Of a stretch of 64,000 nucleotides of DNA, positions 52,810 to 63,029 are shown piece by piece. How positions within the stretch are numbered: position 1 is the stretch's first letter; every line of letters starts with the position of its first letter. Source of the DNA: Niabella sp. (GTDB lineage Bacteria > Bacteroidota > Bacteroidia > Chitinophagales > Chitinophagaceae); assembly GCA_017744715.1 (NCBI GenBank), contig JAGIAT010000006.1, forward strand, positions 186,001 through 250,000. Reading direction: 5' to 3'. A program made the position numbers and the translations under genes. The notes beneath the pieces are model-generated. The model had not been told where the DNA came from, did no database searches, and saw only the letters and a program-made list of their open reading frames with translations.

Positions 52810-54021
52810 ATGAAGAATATTAAAAGCAGCATAGGAGCCCTGATGGCGCTTCTTCTTGCCGGGATCTTTTCCTGCCAGAAACAAACCGGCACCGACCAGC
52901 AGCCGATCTACAAAAGTACCGTGAAACCTCCGGCCGTCACCAATGTAAAGGTGATCAACATCCCGGGCGGCGCGCAGATCATTTATACAATTCCGGCAGA
53001 CCCGGGTATCATGTATGTACAGGCCGATTTTATGGTAAATGAAAACACAAAGCAGCAGGTAAAAGCTTCCTATTTTACAGACACACTGGTGGTAAGAGGC
53101 TTCGCAAAGTCGGCCGATTATAAAGTCACCCTCAGAACGGTTAGCCGTGGCGAAGTACCGTCGGATCCGGTAGAAGTAACCGTACACCCGGATACGCCGC
53201 CCTATCTTTCGGTGAAGCAATCGCTCCAGATCTATGGTGATTTTGGAGGTGCCAATATACAGTATCAGAATCCAACCTCAGGTGACCTGGCCGTGGTTAC
53301 ACTGGTAGATACCATTGGTAAACCCGAGTACGTATACACCAGTTACTCAAAGGCCACAATCGGAAATTTCTCCATCCGGGGATTTGGTCCCGGAGAGCGG
53401 AAGTATGGGGCCTATGTACGGGACCGCTGGGGAAATGTATCGGATACTGTATGGTCAAAAGTACGGTCGATGAACGAGGTGGTGCTGGATCGCAGCGTAA
53501 TGAAAGCCCTGGTACTCCCCGGCGATCAGACTGCCTGCTGCGGTTCGGATCTCAATGTGCCGCTTCGTAACGGATATAGTGCCGGCGACTGGGCATTTTA
53601 CGGGGTGGTAAACAATAATAACCAAACAGACTCCTTACCGGAAAGAGTGACTGTAGACATGGGCAAACCGGTGGTGCTGAGCAGGATCCGGTATTATATG
53701 CGGAAAAACGGTGGTGCCGAATTCCGCAACGGTACCCTGAAATTCTTTAAGATCTATGGCAGTATGAACCCCAATCCCAACGGGGCACTGGATAATAGCT
53801 GGACGCAGATCGGCAATGTATTTGAGCTGGTGAAGCCCTCCGGGCTCCCGTATGGCCAGCTGGATGCGGCCGACCAGGCAGAAGTTAACAACGGAACGGA
53901 ATTCATCATGCCGCTGCCCGCAGTGCCGATGCGCTACTTCAGGCTGGTGATCCTTCAAACGTACAACGGTGGTATAGGGCTGGAAATGGCGTCTCTCAAG
54001 TTTATGGGAGATTACCAGTAG
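52810..54021 (+). CDS. DUF4959/DUF5126/DUF5000-type surface lipoprotein
   Basis: 403 aa lipoprotein (signal ends LLAGIFSC). Three beta-sandwich regions follow: an N-terminal Ig-like part (PPAVTNVKVINIPGGAQIIY), a middle one, and a C-terminal discoidin-like domain with RIRYYMRKNGGAEFRNGTLK and MRYFRLVILQTYNGG. These match the Bacteroidota DUF4959-DUF5126-DUF5000 trio encoded beside SusCD. It is probably a surface glycan-binding protein. It is third in the operon, 29 bp after susD. Confidence 0.87.
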   Translation: MKNIKSSIGALMALLLAGIFSCQKQTGTDQQPIYKSTVKPPAVTNVKVINIPGGAQIIYTIPADPGIMYVQADFMVNENTKQQVKASYFTDTLVVRGFAKSADYKVTLRTVSRGEVPSDPVEVTVHPDTPPYLSVKQSLQIYGDFGGANIQYQNPTSGDLAVVTLVDTIGKPEYVYTSYSKATIGNFSIRGFGPGERKYGAYVRDRWGNVSDTVWSKVRSMNEVVLDRSVMKALVLPGDQTACCGSDLNVPLRNGYSAGDWAFYGVVNNNNQTDSLPERVTVDMGKPVVLSRIRYYMRKNGGAEFRNGTLKFFKIYGSMNPNPNGALDNSWTQIGNVFELVKPSGLPYGQLDAADQAEVNNGTEFIMPLPAVPMRYFRLVILQTYNGGIGLEMASLKFMGDYQ

Positions 54022-54046
54022 CATTTTTCATTAATAAAATCAGTTT

Positions 54047-55120
54047 ATGAATTATAAATATTTTGCAGTCATCTGCACCATATGGATGCTGTGTTCCTGC
54101 ACCAAGATGGATCATGAATACGCGCCTTATTTAAAAGACGGAGAGATCATTTATGTAGGAGCACCCTACAACCTGGAAAGCCATCCCGGAAGGGAACGGG
54201 TAGAACTGCAGTTTACCCAGTCAAAGGATCCGAATATTATAAAATACCTTATCTACTGGAATAATAAGAACAAGAAACTGGAAGTGGCGGCTGACAAAAG
54301 CAGTACGATACAAAAGGTGATGATCAGCAACCTCCCCGAGCAGGACTATACCTTTGAAATTGTGGCGCTGGATAAAGACGGCAACAGTTCTACGCCGGCT
54401 TCGGCGCTGATCTCCGGACAAGCCCTCGGCAATAATTATGAGCAGCAGTTGTTTACCCGGAGCGTTACACTAACAAACAGTAAAAACGGTATGGCACTCG
54501 ATTTTGTTTCGGTAGATACCACCTGCAAATTTACGGTGGTCACTTACCGGAACGGTGCCGGCCAGGCCTTGCAGAAGAAGTTCGTAAACAGGGACGCCTT
54601 AAAAGATACACTGGCGGATATAAATCCGCTTGCAGCATCCGTTGACTTAAGAACGGCCTATGTTCCGGTAAAAGGCATCGATACCTTTTATGCGCAAAAA
54701 ACAGAATCGATGAACCTGGCTGCCGGCAGGTACCTGTGCACAGGTACCCTTGTAGATTATACCAATGCTGCTATTACAGGGGCTTATCCCTGGAATGTAA
54801 CCCTGCGTCAGACAGGTGCTAAAGTACTGGAACTCTACGATGAGGATTATACAAAAGATGTATTACACTGGATAAAAAACAACGGTGGTAATTCAAATTA
54901 CGGATCGTTTGGAGTGATTTTTAACCTGGATGACAATTATAAGGTGGTGAGCGTTGTGAACAAGAACGGGCAGCCTTCCTCTAACGGCCGTTCGGGTGAA
55001 CTGGACCCCTCCGGTATCAACCGCTTTGATCCGGCTACCAAGGTATTGAAAGTAAAATACTGGATGAATGAAAATGGCACGCATCGCACGTTGTTTGATG
55101 AGGTGATGACCATGAAATAA
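54047..55120 (+). CDS. DUF4998-type surface lipoprotein
   Basis: 357 aa lipoprotein (signal ends CTIWMLCSC). The N-terminal fibronectin-like domain has EYAPYLKDGEIIYVGAPYNL and ERVELQFTQSKDPNIIKYLI, characteristic of DUF4998. The C-terminal part includes DPSGINRFDPATKVLKVKYW. It is probably a second surface glycan-binding protein for the same transporter. It is the fourth and last gene of the operon; a hairpin terminator begins 50 bp downstream. Confidence 0.85.
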   Translation: MNYKYFAVICTIWMLCSCTKMDHEYAPYLKDGEIIYVGAPYNLESHPGRERVELQFTQSKDPNIIKYLIYWNNKNKKLEVAADKSSTIQKVMISNLPEQDYTFEIVALDKDGNSSTPASALISGQALGNNYEQQLFTRSVTLTNSKNGMALDFVSVDTTCKFTVVTYRNGAGQALQKKFVNRDALKDTLADINPLAASVDLRTAYVPVKGIDTFYAQKTESMNLAAGRYLCTGTLVDYTNAAITGAYPWNVTLRQTGAKVLELYDEDYTKDVLHWIKNNGGNSNYGSFGVIFNLDDNYKVVSVVNKNGQPSSNGRSGELDPSGINRFDPATKVLKVKYWMNENGTHRTLFDEVMTMK

Positions 55121-55170
55121 TCCATACAGGTCTTTTCAAAATGGCAAAGGCCATCTGTTGGTATGGCACG

Positions 55171-55197
55171 GGGCGCAGCTTTTGCTGGGCCCTTTTT
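55171..55197 (+). terminator. Terminator after the first SusCD operon
   Basis: Stem GGGC-CAGC / GCTG-GCCC with one central G-G mismatch and a TTTT loop, followed by TTTTT. Confidence 0.7.
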
Positions 55198-55202
55198 ATT
55201 GA

Positions 55203-55240
55203 GCAAAAATAGCATCAGGTCTGGTCAAATCTGTTGTAGG
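55203..55240 (+). promoter_or_regulatory. Conserved 38-bp element, copy 2 (before susC-2)
   Basis: It contains GCAAAAATAGCATC, then CTGGTCAAATCTG and TGTAGG, aligned to copy 1 at 32 of 38 positions. It ends 87 bp before the susC ATG. It is followed at once by the perfect 12-bp palindrome AACCTATAGGTT (55241-55252). Confidence 0.7.
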
Positions 55241-55327
55241 AACCTATAGGTTATTTTACAAATTTTAGGGCATCATTTTTTTCGTAAAAGATTGCTTGTT
55301 TTAAACCGTATTCTAATATTTATTTTT

Positions 55328-58300
55328 ATGAGTAAACTAACACGATTGCAATTTCGCGTCTGGAGCGTGATCTGCTTCCTGCTCCTTTCTATGGCTTCCC
55401 TGGCGCAGGAAAACATTAAAGTAACCGGCCGTATCATTGCCGCCGGTGATGGCGTACCGTTGCCGGGTGCTTCTGTGCTGCAGGAAGGAGGAACAGCCGC
55501 TGCCACTGCGGGGCCAGACGGCGCCTTTGAAATACAAATATCCAAACGTTCGAGGCTGGTCGTTTCAATGGTGGGCTATGAAACGGTCACCGTTACACCT
55601 GGTGCACAAGCCCTCCTTGTAGCGCTTCGAAAAAAAGAAGAGGGGCTGGACGAGGTAGTAGTAGTGGGGTATGGTACACAAAAGAGATCGCGGTTAACTT
55701 CCGCGGTATCGTCGATGAATTCAAAGGAGATCCAGCTGATCCCAACCTCCAATCTTTCCAATGTGCTGGCCGGAAGGCTGAGCGGACTTTTTGTACAGTC
55801 CGGTACAGGCACGCCGGGAATCGGTTCTGATGTGCGGGTGCGGGCAAAAGGATCCTGGAACGGCGGTGAATCGATTTATGTAATTGACGGGGTGGTACGG
55901 GACAGAACCAGCTTTAATGCCCTTGACCCCAATGAAGTAGAGGATATTACCATTTTAAAGGACGCCGCCTCGGCAGCAATTTACGGATCGCGTTCCACCA
56001 ATGGTGTGGTATTGGTTACCACCAAAACGGGGAAAAGCGGCAAGCCCGTTATTCAATTTAATGCCATTACCGGTATTGAAAAACCCGGGAAAATGCCATC
56101 CTATATGAACGTTGCCGATGCCCTTAAATTGTCACAAGCCGTAAACGGCGGAATCGGGCAGGATGAAATAGACTGGGTGTTAAAAAACAACCCCAAGGGT
56201 GAGAATTATTTAAATGCGGCTTACCAGGACCCCACCAATCATAAATATGCCCTGAGTGCCTCCGGTGGTAACAATATGGTTACTTATTACCTGGGCGGTT
56301 CTTATTATAGTGAGAAAGGTTTTTTACCCAATGTATGGTATAATAAATATAATTTACGGGGAAAGGTAAGTGCAAAGCTTACCAAAGATCTTACGGTGGG
56401 TTTAAACCTCAGCACCAGTTATGGAAGCCGTAACCGGTTTAATTTTACCTATGACTATGGCTCCAATGACCTGAATAATTTATGGGGCAAGCTGTTGTAC
56501 TGGGATGCCTGGGCACCGGCATATATCGACGGCAAACCGGTAAACCCCGGATGGCTGGGTAACCCGGTTGAAATGATGAAGAACGGCGGCTACTGGCGGA
56601 ATAACAACCAGCAGGTGGATGCGTTGATCAATGCTGAATACCAGGTGCCGTTTGTAAAAGGCTTATCCCTGAAGATGGCGTACAGCAAAAACATAGACAA
56701 CAGCTATATTAAAACCTTTGCCAAACGGCAACTGCTGTATAATTTTAAAACAACCGGTACCAATAACCTGATCCGCACCAATGAAGTCATTGGTACCACT
56801 ATGAGTACGGAACCGGGTACCGAATATATAGGCAATGAATACGCCAAATCAAATACCTACCAGTTAAACGGACAGCTTTCCTATGACCGTAGTTTTGGCC
56901 TGCATCATATCAGCGGGGATGCCGTTTATGAGCAGTGGGAGGGACAGTACAATAACTTTAATGCCTACCGGTATAATTTTCCATTGCTGGCTACCGACCA
57001 GTTCTTTGCTGCAAGCGGCGATACCAAGGATTGGCGAAATGGCGGGGGCGAATCGCAGGACGGGCGGTTGTCCTATATCTTCCGGCTGGGCTATGATTAT
57101 GACGGACGATACCTGTTGTCTGCTTCCATGCGGAGAGATGGTTCCGTTAAATTTGCACCCGATCAGCGCTGGGGTAATTTTCCATCTGTATCCGGTGGCT
57201 GGGTCATCTCAAAAGAAGCCTTTTATAATAACTCGGCTCTTTCCAGGATCCTGGATTTTGCAAAGATCCGTTTCTCCTACGGATCCAACGGGTATGATGA
57301 TCCGGAAGACCGGACGATCGCGAAATGGCTCTGGCTGGATCAGTACAATATTTCTTCTTCCAGTTATTATATGGGTACCAACGGAAGCGCTGCACCCCGG
57401 CTGCTTTATTCGGGTATTCCCATTGCCAACCTCACCTGGGAAAAATCGAACTCTTATGACCTGGGGCTCGACCTTACGTTGTTAAAGCAATTCAACCTGA
57501 CCCTGGACTTCTGGAAGCGGCACACGTATGATATTTTAGGGACCCGTGTGTTGGTAATACCGGCAGAATTCGGAGGTACGTTGCCCGCCGAAAATTACGG
57601 GATCGTAGATTCGAGAGGGATGGAAATTGAATTAGGATACCGCCATACCTTTAACTCCGATTTTTCCCTGAATGTGCGCGGCAATTTCAGCATCGCTACC
57701 AACAACGTTGTTAAAAAAGATGTAGCAGCCAATGCACTGGATGTAGACAATCCAAATGGTAAAACACTGAACTACGGAGCCGGTTACCGGTATTCCGGTA
57801 TCCTCAGAGCCCAGGCGGATATCGATGCGCTGCCTGCAGGATTTACATATTTTGGTGCGCCGCCCACACTGGGATCGGCCCGGTTTGAAGACATCAGCGG
57901 GGCTGCCGGCAAGCCGGATGGAAAAATAGATAGTTATGACCGCGTGGTGCTGGGCAAGTACTTTGGCGCAGGCTCTGCACCCTATTCCGGCGGTTTATTA
58001 CTGGGCTTCAATTATAAAGGAATTACACTGGAAACGCTGTTTGCAGGCATGGCCGGTTTTAAGCTATCGTACAATGATGCCTGGGGCCGGAATTTTGGCG
58101 GTGGTGCCAAAGTACCCATGTATCATGCCGATTCCTGGACCACAGATAATACGGCGGGTACCACGCCCAAACTCTATCCCTGGGGCAACCCGCAATCTTA
58201 CGGCTATACGGAAACCTCCACGTTCAATGTATACAACGGAAGCTTTGTACGGCTTAAATACATCAATATCGGTTACCAGTTACCCGGTCAGTTATTAAAA

Positions 58301-58450
58301 CATATAGGAGCAAAAGGCATCAACATCTTTGCTTCGGGCAACAACCTCTTTTACGCATCGAAGTTTAAGTTTTACGATCCCGAGGTGTACCAGTTTATGA
58401 GTTATCCAACCATGCGTACATTCTCCGCCGGTATTAATGTCAATTTATAA
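55328..58450 (+). CDS. SusC-type TonB-dependent transporter, second
   Basis: 1040 aa from the Met at 55328 (MSKLTRLQF). The frame is open for 12 codons upstream, but the signal peptide starts here. CarboxypepD_reg-like domain (IKVTGRIIAAGDGVPLPGAS), a DEVVVVGYGTQKRSRLTSAV segment, plug (NLSNVLAGRLSGLFVQSGTG) and barrel are all present. The extension AALRKKEEGLDEVVVVGYGT is the typical TonB-box neighbourhood. It pairs with the SusD gene 30 bp downstream. Similar to, but not a recent copy of, the first susC. Confidence 0.95.
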   Translation: MSKLTRLQFRVWSVICFLLLSMASLAQENIKVTGRIIAAGDGVPLPGASVLQEGGTAAATAGPDGAFEIQISKRSRLVVSMVGYETVTVTPGAQALLVALRKKEEGLDEVVVVGYGTQKRSRLTSAVSSMNSKEIQLIPTSNLSNVLAGRLSGLFVQSGTGTPGIGSDVRVRAKGSWNGGESIYVIDGVVRDRTSFNALDPNEVEDITILKDAASAAIYGSRSTNGVVLVTTKTGKSGKPVIQFNAITGIEKPGKMPSYMNVADALKLSQAVNGGIGQDEIDWVLKNNPKGENYLNAAYQDPTNHKYALSASGGNNMVTYYLGGSYYSEKGFLPNVWYNKYNLRGKVSAKLTKDLTVGLNLSTSYGSRNRFNFTYDYGSNDLNNLWGKLLYWDAWAPAYIDGKPVNPGWLGNPVEMMKNGGYWRNNNQQVDALINAEYQVPFVKGLSLKMAYSKNIDNSYIKTFAKRQLLYNFKTTGTNNLIRTNEVIGTTMSTEPGTEYIGNEYAKSNTYQLNGQLSYDRSFGLHHISGDAVYEQWEGQYNNFNAYRYNFPLLATDQFFAASGDTKDWRNGGGESQDGRLSYIFRLGYDYDGRYLLSASMRRDGSVKFAPDQRWGNFPSVSGGWVISKEAFYNNSALSRILDFAKIRFSYGSNGYDDPEDRTIAKWLWLDQYNISSSSYYMGTNGSAAPRLLYSGIPIANLTWEKSNSYDLGLDLTLLKQFNLTLDFWKRHTYDILGTRVLVIPAEFGGTLPAENYGIVDSRGMEIELGYRHTFNSDFSLNVRGNFSIATNNVVKKDVAANALDVDNPNGKTLNYGAGYRYSGILRAQADIDALPAGFTYFGAPPTLGSARFEDISGAAGKPDGKIDSYDRVVLGKYFGAGSAPYSGGLLLGFNYKGITLETLFAGMAGFKLSYNDAWGRNFGGGAKVPMYHADSWTTDNTAGTTPKLYPWGNPQSYGYTETSTFNVYNGSFVRLKYINIGYQLPGQLLKHIGAKGINIFASGNNLFYASKFKFYDPEVYQFMSYPTMRTFSAGINVNL

Positions 58451-58480
58451 GCTTTGTTTTCAACACAACATATTACGAGC

Positions 58481-60223
58481 ATGAAAAAGTCAATCAATAG
58501 ATCCATGGCCCTTATACTGGTGGTGTTCGGTTTAACAGCCTGCCAGAAGGTACTGGACAAAAAGAACCTGAGTGCGGTAAATCCCTCCGATGTTTGGAGC
58601 CGGCCGGAACTGGCAACCGCCTACCTGAATACGATCTACTCCAGCCTGATGCCGGGCAACACCTACGGTAGCGGCAATAACACCGATGAGGGTGTGGCCT
58701 ACCAGCGGCAGGCCAATGCCTGGCTGGGTGGCACGGCAACAGAAGATAGCTACAACGGTTTTTCTCAATACAATAATATCCGTACCATCAATATCTTTCT
58801 GAAGAATATTGCCGCGGCTTCTTTTGATGGATCCGCTAAAGCCGTACTCACCGGGCAGGGATTGTTCTGGAGGGCCTGGGCCTACTACAGTTTGGTAAAA
58901 AGCTATGGTGGCGTGCCCCTGATCCTCGCTCCGCAGGAGCCCACTACGGATCTGACCGCGTTGCAGGTACCCAGGAGCAAAACTTCGGAATGTGTAACAC
59001 AGATCTTAAAAGACCTGGACGATGCCATTGCCGTATTGCCCGATGCGTGGACCGGTGAAGACGTGGGAAGAATTGATAAAGGAATCGCCATGGCGTTTAA
59101 GGGAAGGGTGCTGTTGTTTTTTGCGAGCCCTTTATTTAACGGGTTAGGCGGCGTAGCCTCCTGGCAAAAGGCCTATGATGCCAATAAAGCGGCAAAGGAC
59201 TTCCTGATAGCCCGCGGAAAAGGTTTGTACCCTGCCTATGATAAAATATGGGACGATGAGCTGAACAAGGAAGTGGTAATGGTACGGCGATACAATTATC
59301 CCCAGGCCACGTACTTCCAGGGCGGGCTGATACCGCTGAACTGGTCTAAAGATGATGTGGGGTATGACCGGCCCTCCCTGGAACTGGTGAATGCCTTCCC
59401 CATGAAAGACGGATCGTCATGGAGCGCGCAAAACCGGTTATACGATACGCTGTTCCGGAGCCGGGATAACCGGTTTTATGCAAATATTTATTATAATGGT
59501 GCGCCCAACCAGTACCTGGCGGGTATGAAGGCATCCAACACCTACCTGTGGACCTATTTTGATCATATTGACAACTATTACGGACCTGCCGGAATTGCCG
59601 GTCAGCACAACCAGGTTACCACCGACCCGCTCTGGTCCAATTCCAGTTTTTACCGCATAAAGGCCATCGATAAAACCATTACGGCCGGAACCGTTTATAA
59701 CGCAGCAGTAGACTGGCCCGAGATCCGTTTTGCCGAAGTGCTGATGAATTTTGGCGAATGTGCCAATGAAACCGGTAAGGATGCTGAAGCGCTGGATGTA
59801 CTGAAGCAGATCCGTCAAAGAGCCGGTATATGGCCGGGCGCTGCGAATAACTATGGTATTACGGCCGTTTCGCAGGCCGATATCCGCACCGCCTATCAAA
59901 ACGAGCGCTTTGTAGAATTTTGCTTCGAAGGAAAACGCTGGGACGATCTGCGCCGCTGGAAATTGTTTGGTTACCTGAGAACGCTTGCGCAACGACATGG
60001 CCTGGCTATTGAATTAAAACCCGGCGAAACCGCTGTACAGCCTTTAAGTGATATCAATACGGTATGGACAAAATTTAAGTCTACCGTGGTGCAAACCGAA
60101 AGTACCAATATTGCCATCCCGGATAAGTTTTATTTTTATGGGATTCCCAAAGCTTTAAGGGACCGGAACCCTTTATTGAAACAAAACAGCAACTGGGGCG
60201 GGGATTTTGATCCGTTGCAGTGA
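58481..60223 (+). CDS. SusD/RagB-type lipoprotein, second
   Basis: 580 aa from the Met at 58481, giving a lipoprotein signal (MALILVVFGLTAC, Cys about residue 21). SusD markers are FLKNIAAASFDGSAKAVLTG, LFWRAWAYYSLVKSYGGVPL, and the C-terminal RFVEFCFEGKRWDDLRRWKL. It starts 30 bp after the second susC. There are no accessory lipoprotein genes; two hairpins follow. Confidence 0.95.
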   Translation: MKKSINRSMALILVVFGLTACQKVLDKKNLSAVNPSDVWSRPELATAYLNTIYSSLMPGNTYGSGNNTDEGVAYQRQANAWLGGTATEDSYNGFSQYNNIRTINIFLKNIAAASFDGSAKAVLTGQGLFWRAWAYYSLVKSYGGVPLILAPQEPTTDLTALQVPRSKTSECVTQILKDLDDAIAVLPDAWTGEDVGRIDKGIAMAFKGRVLLFFASPLFNGLGGVASWQKAYDANKAAKDFLIARGKGLYPAYDKIWDDELNKEVVMVRRYNYPQATYFQGGLIPLNWSKDDVGYDRPSLELVNAFPMKDGSSWSAQNRLYDTLFRSRDNRFYANIYYNGAPNQYLAGMKASNTYLWTYFDHIDNYYGPAGIAGQHNQVTTDPLWSNSSFYRIKAIDKTITAGTVYNAAVDWPEIRFAEVLMNFGECANETGKDAEALDVLKQIRQRAGIWPGAANNYGITAVSQADIRTAYQNERFVEFCFEGKRWDDLRRWKLFGYLRTLAQRHGLAIELKPGETAVQPLSDINTVWTKFKSTVVQTESTNIAIPDKFYFYGIPKALRDRNPLLKQNSNWGGDFDPLQ

Positions 60224-60258
60224 CGATTAATGAAAATAAAAGTCATTAAGGTATTAAG

Positions 60259-60308
60259 AACCATTAAGTTTTTTTATATGTCTTAACATGCTTCCTTTCT
60301 TAATGGTT
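60259..60308 (+). terminator. Inverted repeat after the second susD
   Basis: AACCATTAAG (60259-60268) and CTTAATGGTT (60299-60308), perfect 10-bp arms with a 30-nt loop and T-runs inside and after. It is a terminator or one of the common CATTAAG intergenic repeats. Confidence 0.5.
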
Positions 60309-60371
60309 TTTCATACGGGAATCGATAGCGTCATTTATTTCATTTGTCTCATTTTCTCTCTTATACGATCC

Positions 60372-60405
60372 GGGAGGCTGTCTGTAAAAGGACAGCTTCC
60401 CATTT
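60372..60405 (+). terminator. Terminator before the 801-aa gene
   Basis: GGGAGGCTGTC and GACAGCTTCCC (one G-T pair) around an 8-nt loop, followed by ATTTTAT. It separates the second SusCD pair from the gene at 60477, so that gene probably has its own promoter in 60406-60476. Confidence 0.7.
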
Positions 60406-60476
60406 TATGAACCATGGCAGTAAAGAAACGGGATAAAGCCGTAGCTTGCCGGCAGAATACCATTTAATAAAAGAAT

Positions 60477-62882
60477 ATGCAGTACCGAAAATTGATCATC
60501 TGTTTCATCTTCCTGCTTTGCAGCGGGTATTTGATGGCTGTAGAACTAAAAACTGCCTTTACCCGTATTGTTATAAATGACAAGGGGTTTTACACTTCCA
60601 TAAAAGTGAATGACCGCGAAATTATGGGTATGGGCGCTTATCCCATAGTGTCTGTGGTAAAGGACGGGCAGATCCTGCTTCCCAAAGCCCTGAAGACAAC
60701 CGGGAATAAATTTTTGCTTACGATGGAAGACAACCAGGTGCTGGAACTGATCGTGCGGCAACAGCAACAGGCCATTACCTATGAGGTGGGCAATATCAGC
60801 CATGCCTATAATGCCCTGGTATTTGGCCCGGTAAAAGTAGCGCTTCATGAAGTGGTGGGTGAGGTAGTGGGCGTGGCCCAGGGCGGGGAGCTGGCCTTTG
60901 CCATGCAATCGTTGAATATCAAAACCAATGGGGGCATTCCACAGGAATATGCACCTGCCTATGGCAGCTTCTTTAAGTACGCGGGCAGCAATACAGATCT
61001 TTCGGTTTCCAGCACGCCCTATTATCATTTTGCGGTGGCAGACGCCACAGACGGCGCCGTGTTTCAATTGTCGGCCCGTAACCGTTCAGAACAGGCATAC
61101 CGGAAAGTAAACCAGGTAGAAAAAGCGCTGGTGCTTCCCGTAACCGGTTCCGGGGGAACTATTACAGGAGCGCGGATTGCGTTATTTGGCGACCAGCGCA
61201 GCCGGATCCTGGACCGCATTGGTAAAGTGGAAACAGAACAGGGGCTGCCGCACCCGCTGATTGAAGGGGAATGGGGGAAGGTTTCAAGAGGAGCCATGCG
61301 TTCTTACCTGATCACCAATTTTTCCGAAGAAGATATGGATATTGCCCTGGACAAAACGCAGCGCGCCGGGTTTAAAACGGTATACCACCCGGATCCGTTT
61401 AAAACCTGGGGACATTTTGATTGGAACCCGTCCTTAACAAAGAACGGTGATCAGGGGATAAAAAGCCTTGCGGACCGGGCTTCAAAAATGGGGATAAAGA
61501 TTGGTGTGCACACACTCTCCAATTTCTTAACAACCAATGATGCGTATGTAACACCGGTGCCCAGCAAGCAATTGCTCAAACAGGGAACCCTGGAGCTTCT
61601 AAGTTATATCGATGATGTGCAGACCCGTTTTGAGGTGGCGGCTTCCGACCTGTTCAATGTGCCGCTTACATTGAATGCCCTGCAGATCGGCGATGAACTG
61701 ATCACGGTTGGAAAGGCGGAAAAGAACGGGGACCGGATGGTGCTTACGGGTTGTACCCGGGGCGCGTTTGGCACACAGAAAATAGCACATGAAAAAAAGG
61801 AGCCGTTATACAAATTATGGGATTATCCCTATCGAACCCTGTTTCCGGACCTGGAGCTGCAGGATGCGTTTGCACACCGGCTGGCCGATATCTTTAATCA
61901 AACCGGTATCAGACAGATTTCCTTCGACGGGCTGGAAGGCTGTATGTACACGGGGCAGGACTACTATGCCACCGCCAGATTTGTAACGGAATATTACAAC
62001 CGGCTCGAAAATAAAGCCGATCTGATCAATGATGCCAGTCGCCTGGATCACTTCCTCTGGCATATACATACCCGCATGAACTGGGGCGAACCCTGGGGCG
62101 AGGAAATGCGCAAAGGGCAGGTGGCCAGCCGGATCAAGAATCAGGATTATTTCAGGCGAAACCTGTTTCCGCGCATGTTGGGATGGTTCCTGGTACGCCT
62201 GGCAGAACGTAATTTTGAAGCCACTTCCCTGGAAGACCTAGAATGGGCCCTATCCGAGTCTGCCGGTTTCGATGCCGGCTATGCGATGAGCATCAATATG
62301 AAAACACTGAAGCAGCACGGGCAGATCAATGCATTGGTGGATGCCATGAAAAACTGGGACGAGCTGCGGTATGCCAATGTGTTTACCGAAGCGCAAAAGC
62401 AACAGCTGCGCGATCCGGAAACCGAATGGCACCTGGAAAAGCAGAATGAAAAAGACTTCCTGTTATATCCGTTATTTATCTCCGACCGGTTCCGTTGCAA
62501 CTTATCGGAGATGCAGCCGGGGCAGCCGGGCGGTGCAGACTGGTCATGGCAAAGCCCGGAGGAGGGAACCTATGCCCTGCGGATAAAAGTAGAGGGCGAA
62601 GGTGCCATTGCCAATCCGTCGTTTACCACGTCGCTGGGTGTGGTAAAGATCGAAGGGAAGTTGCAGGCAAACCAGTACATCCTGCTCGATCACCAGGGCA
62701 GGGCTACACTAACGGATCAGAATTATAAGGTGCTGTCGGAGTTAAGTGTACAGGGAAAGGCATTATTACCCAGGGGTACATCCGGCGTATCGTTTGCATG
62801 TGAAGGAACGGGAGATTCCAAACCCGATGTAGTGGTACGGTACAACACCCGGTTGTCTCCGCAAAAAATCAGCAAACCCTAA
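60477..62882 (+). CDS. Secreted glycoside-hydrolase-like protein
   Basis: 801 aa with a signal peptide (residues about 1-21, ending GYLMA). A beta-sandwich N-terminal domain (about 22-260) is followed by a TIM-barrel-like region with GFKTVYHPDPFKTWGHFDWN, ADRASKMGIKIGVHTLSNFL, and IRQISFDGLEGCMYTGQDYY, where Asp could be a nucleophile. This order resembles clan GH-D enzymes, but no CAZy family is recognised. It follows the SusCD genes, so it probably degrades the same glycan. The neighbour at 63030 is related at its N-terminus. Confidence 0.65.
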   Translation: MQYRKLIICFIFLLCSGYLMAVELKTAFTRIVINDKGFYTSIKVNDREIMGMGAYPIVSVVKDGQILLPKALKTTGNKFLLTMEDNQVLELIVRQQQQAITYEVGNISHAYNALVFGPVKVALHEVVGEVVGVAQGGELAFAMQSLNIKTNGGIPQEYAPAYGSFFKYAGSNTDLSVSSTPYYHFAVADATDGAVFQLSARNRSEQAYRKVNQVEKALVLPVTGSGGTITGARIALFGDQRSRILDRIGKVETEQGLPHPLIEGEWGKVSRGAMRSYLITNFSEEDMDIALDKTQRAGFKTVYHPDPFKTWGHFDWNPSLTKNGDQGIKSLADRASKMGIKIGVHTLSNFLTTNDAYVTPVPSKQLLKQGTLELLSYIDDVQTRFEVAASDLFNVPLTLNALQIGDELITVGKAEKNGDRMVLTGCTRGAFGTQKIAHEKKEPLYKLWDYPYRTLFPDLELQDAFAHRLADIFNQTGIRQISFDGLEGCMYTGQDYYATARFVTEYYNRLENKADLINDASRLDHFLWHIHTRMNWGEPWGEEMRKGQVASRIKNQDYFRRNLFPRMLGWFLVRLAERNFEATSLEDLEWALSESAGFDAGYAMSINMKTLKQHGQINALVDAMKNWDELRYANVFTEAQKQQLRDPETEWHLEKQNEKDFLLYPLFISDRFRCNLSEMQPGQPGGADWSWQSPEEGTYALRIKVEGEGAIANPSFTTSLGVVKIEGKLQANQYILLDHQGRATLTDQNYKVLSELSVQGKALLPRGTSGVSFACEGTGDSKPDVVVRYNTRLSPQKISKP

Positions 62883-62940
62883 GCGGTTGTTCGCATTGAA
62901 TTGCTTAGCCGTTGCCTGCCGGAAGCCTGGCCGTTGCAGG

Positions 62941-62978
62941 GCAAAAAAAGCATTGAGGTTGGTCAATTTTAATGTGGT
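62941..62978 (+). promoter_or_regulatory. Conserved 38-bp element, copy 3 (before the last gene)
   Basis: A weaker copy: GCAAAAAAAGCATTG, then TTGGTCAATTTTA and TGTGG, about 26 of 38 positions shared with copy 2. It ends 51 bp before the ATG at 63030. The core TGGTCAA is kept. Confidence 0.5.
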
Positions 62979-63029
62979 AAGGCGTCTGTCTTTTTAGAAT
63001 CTTTATAGGCAGAAAGATAACTGTATACA

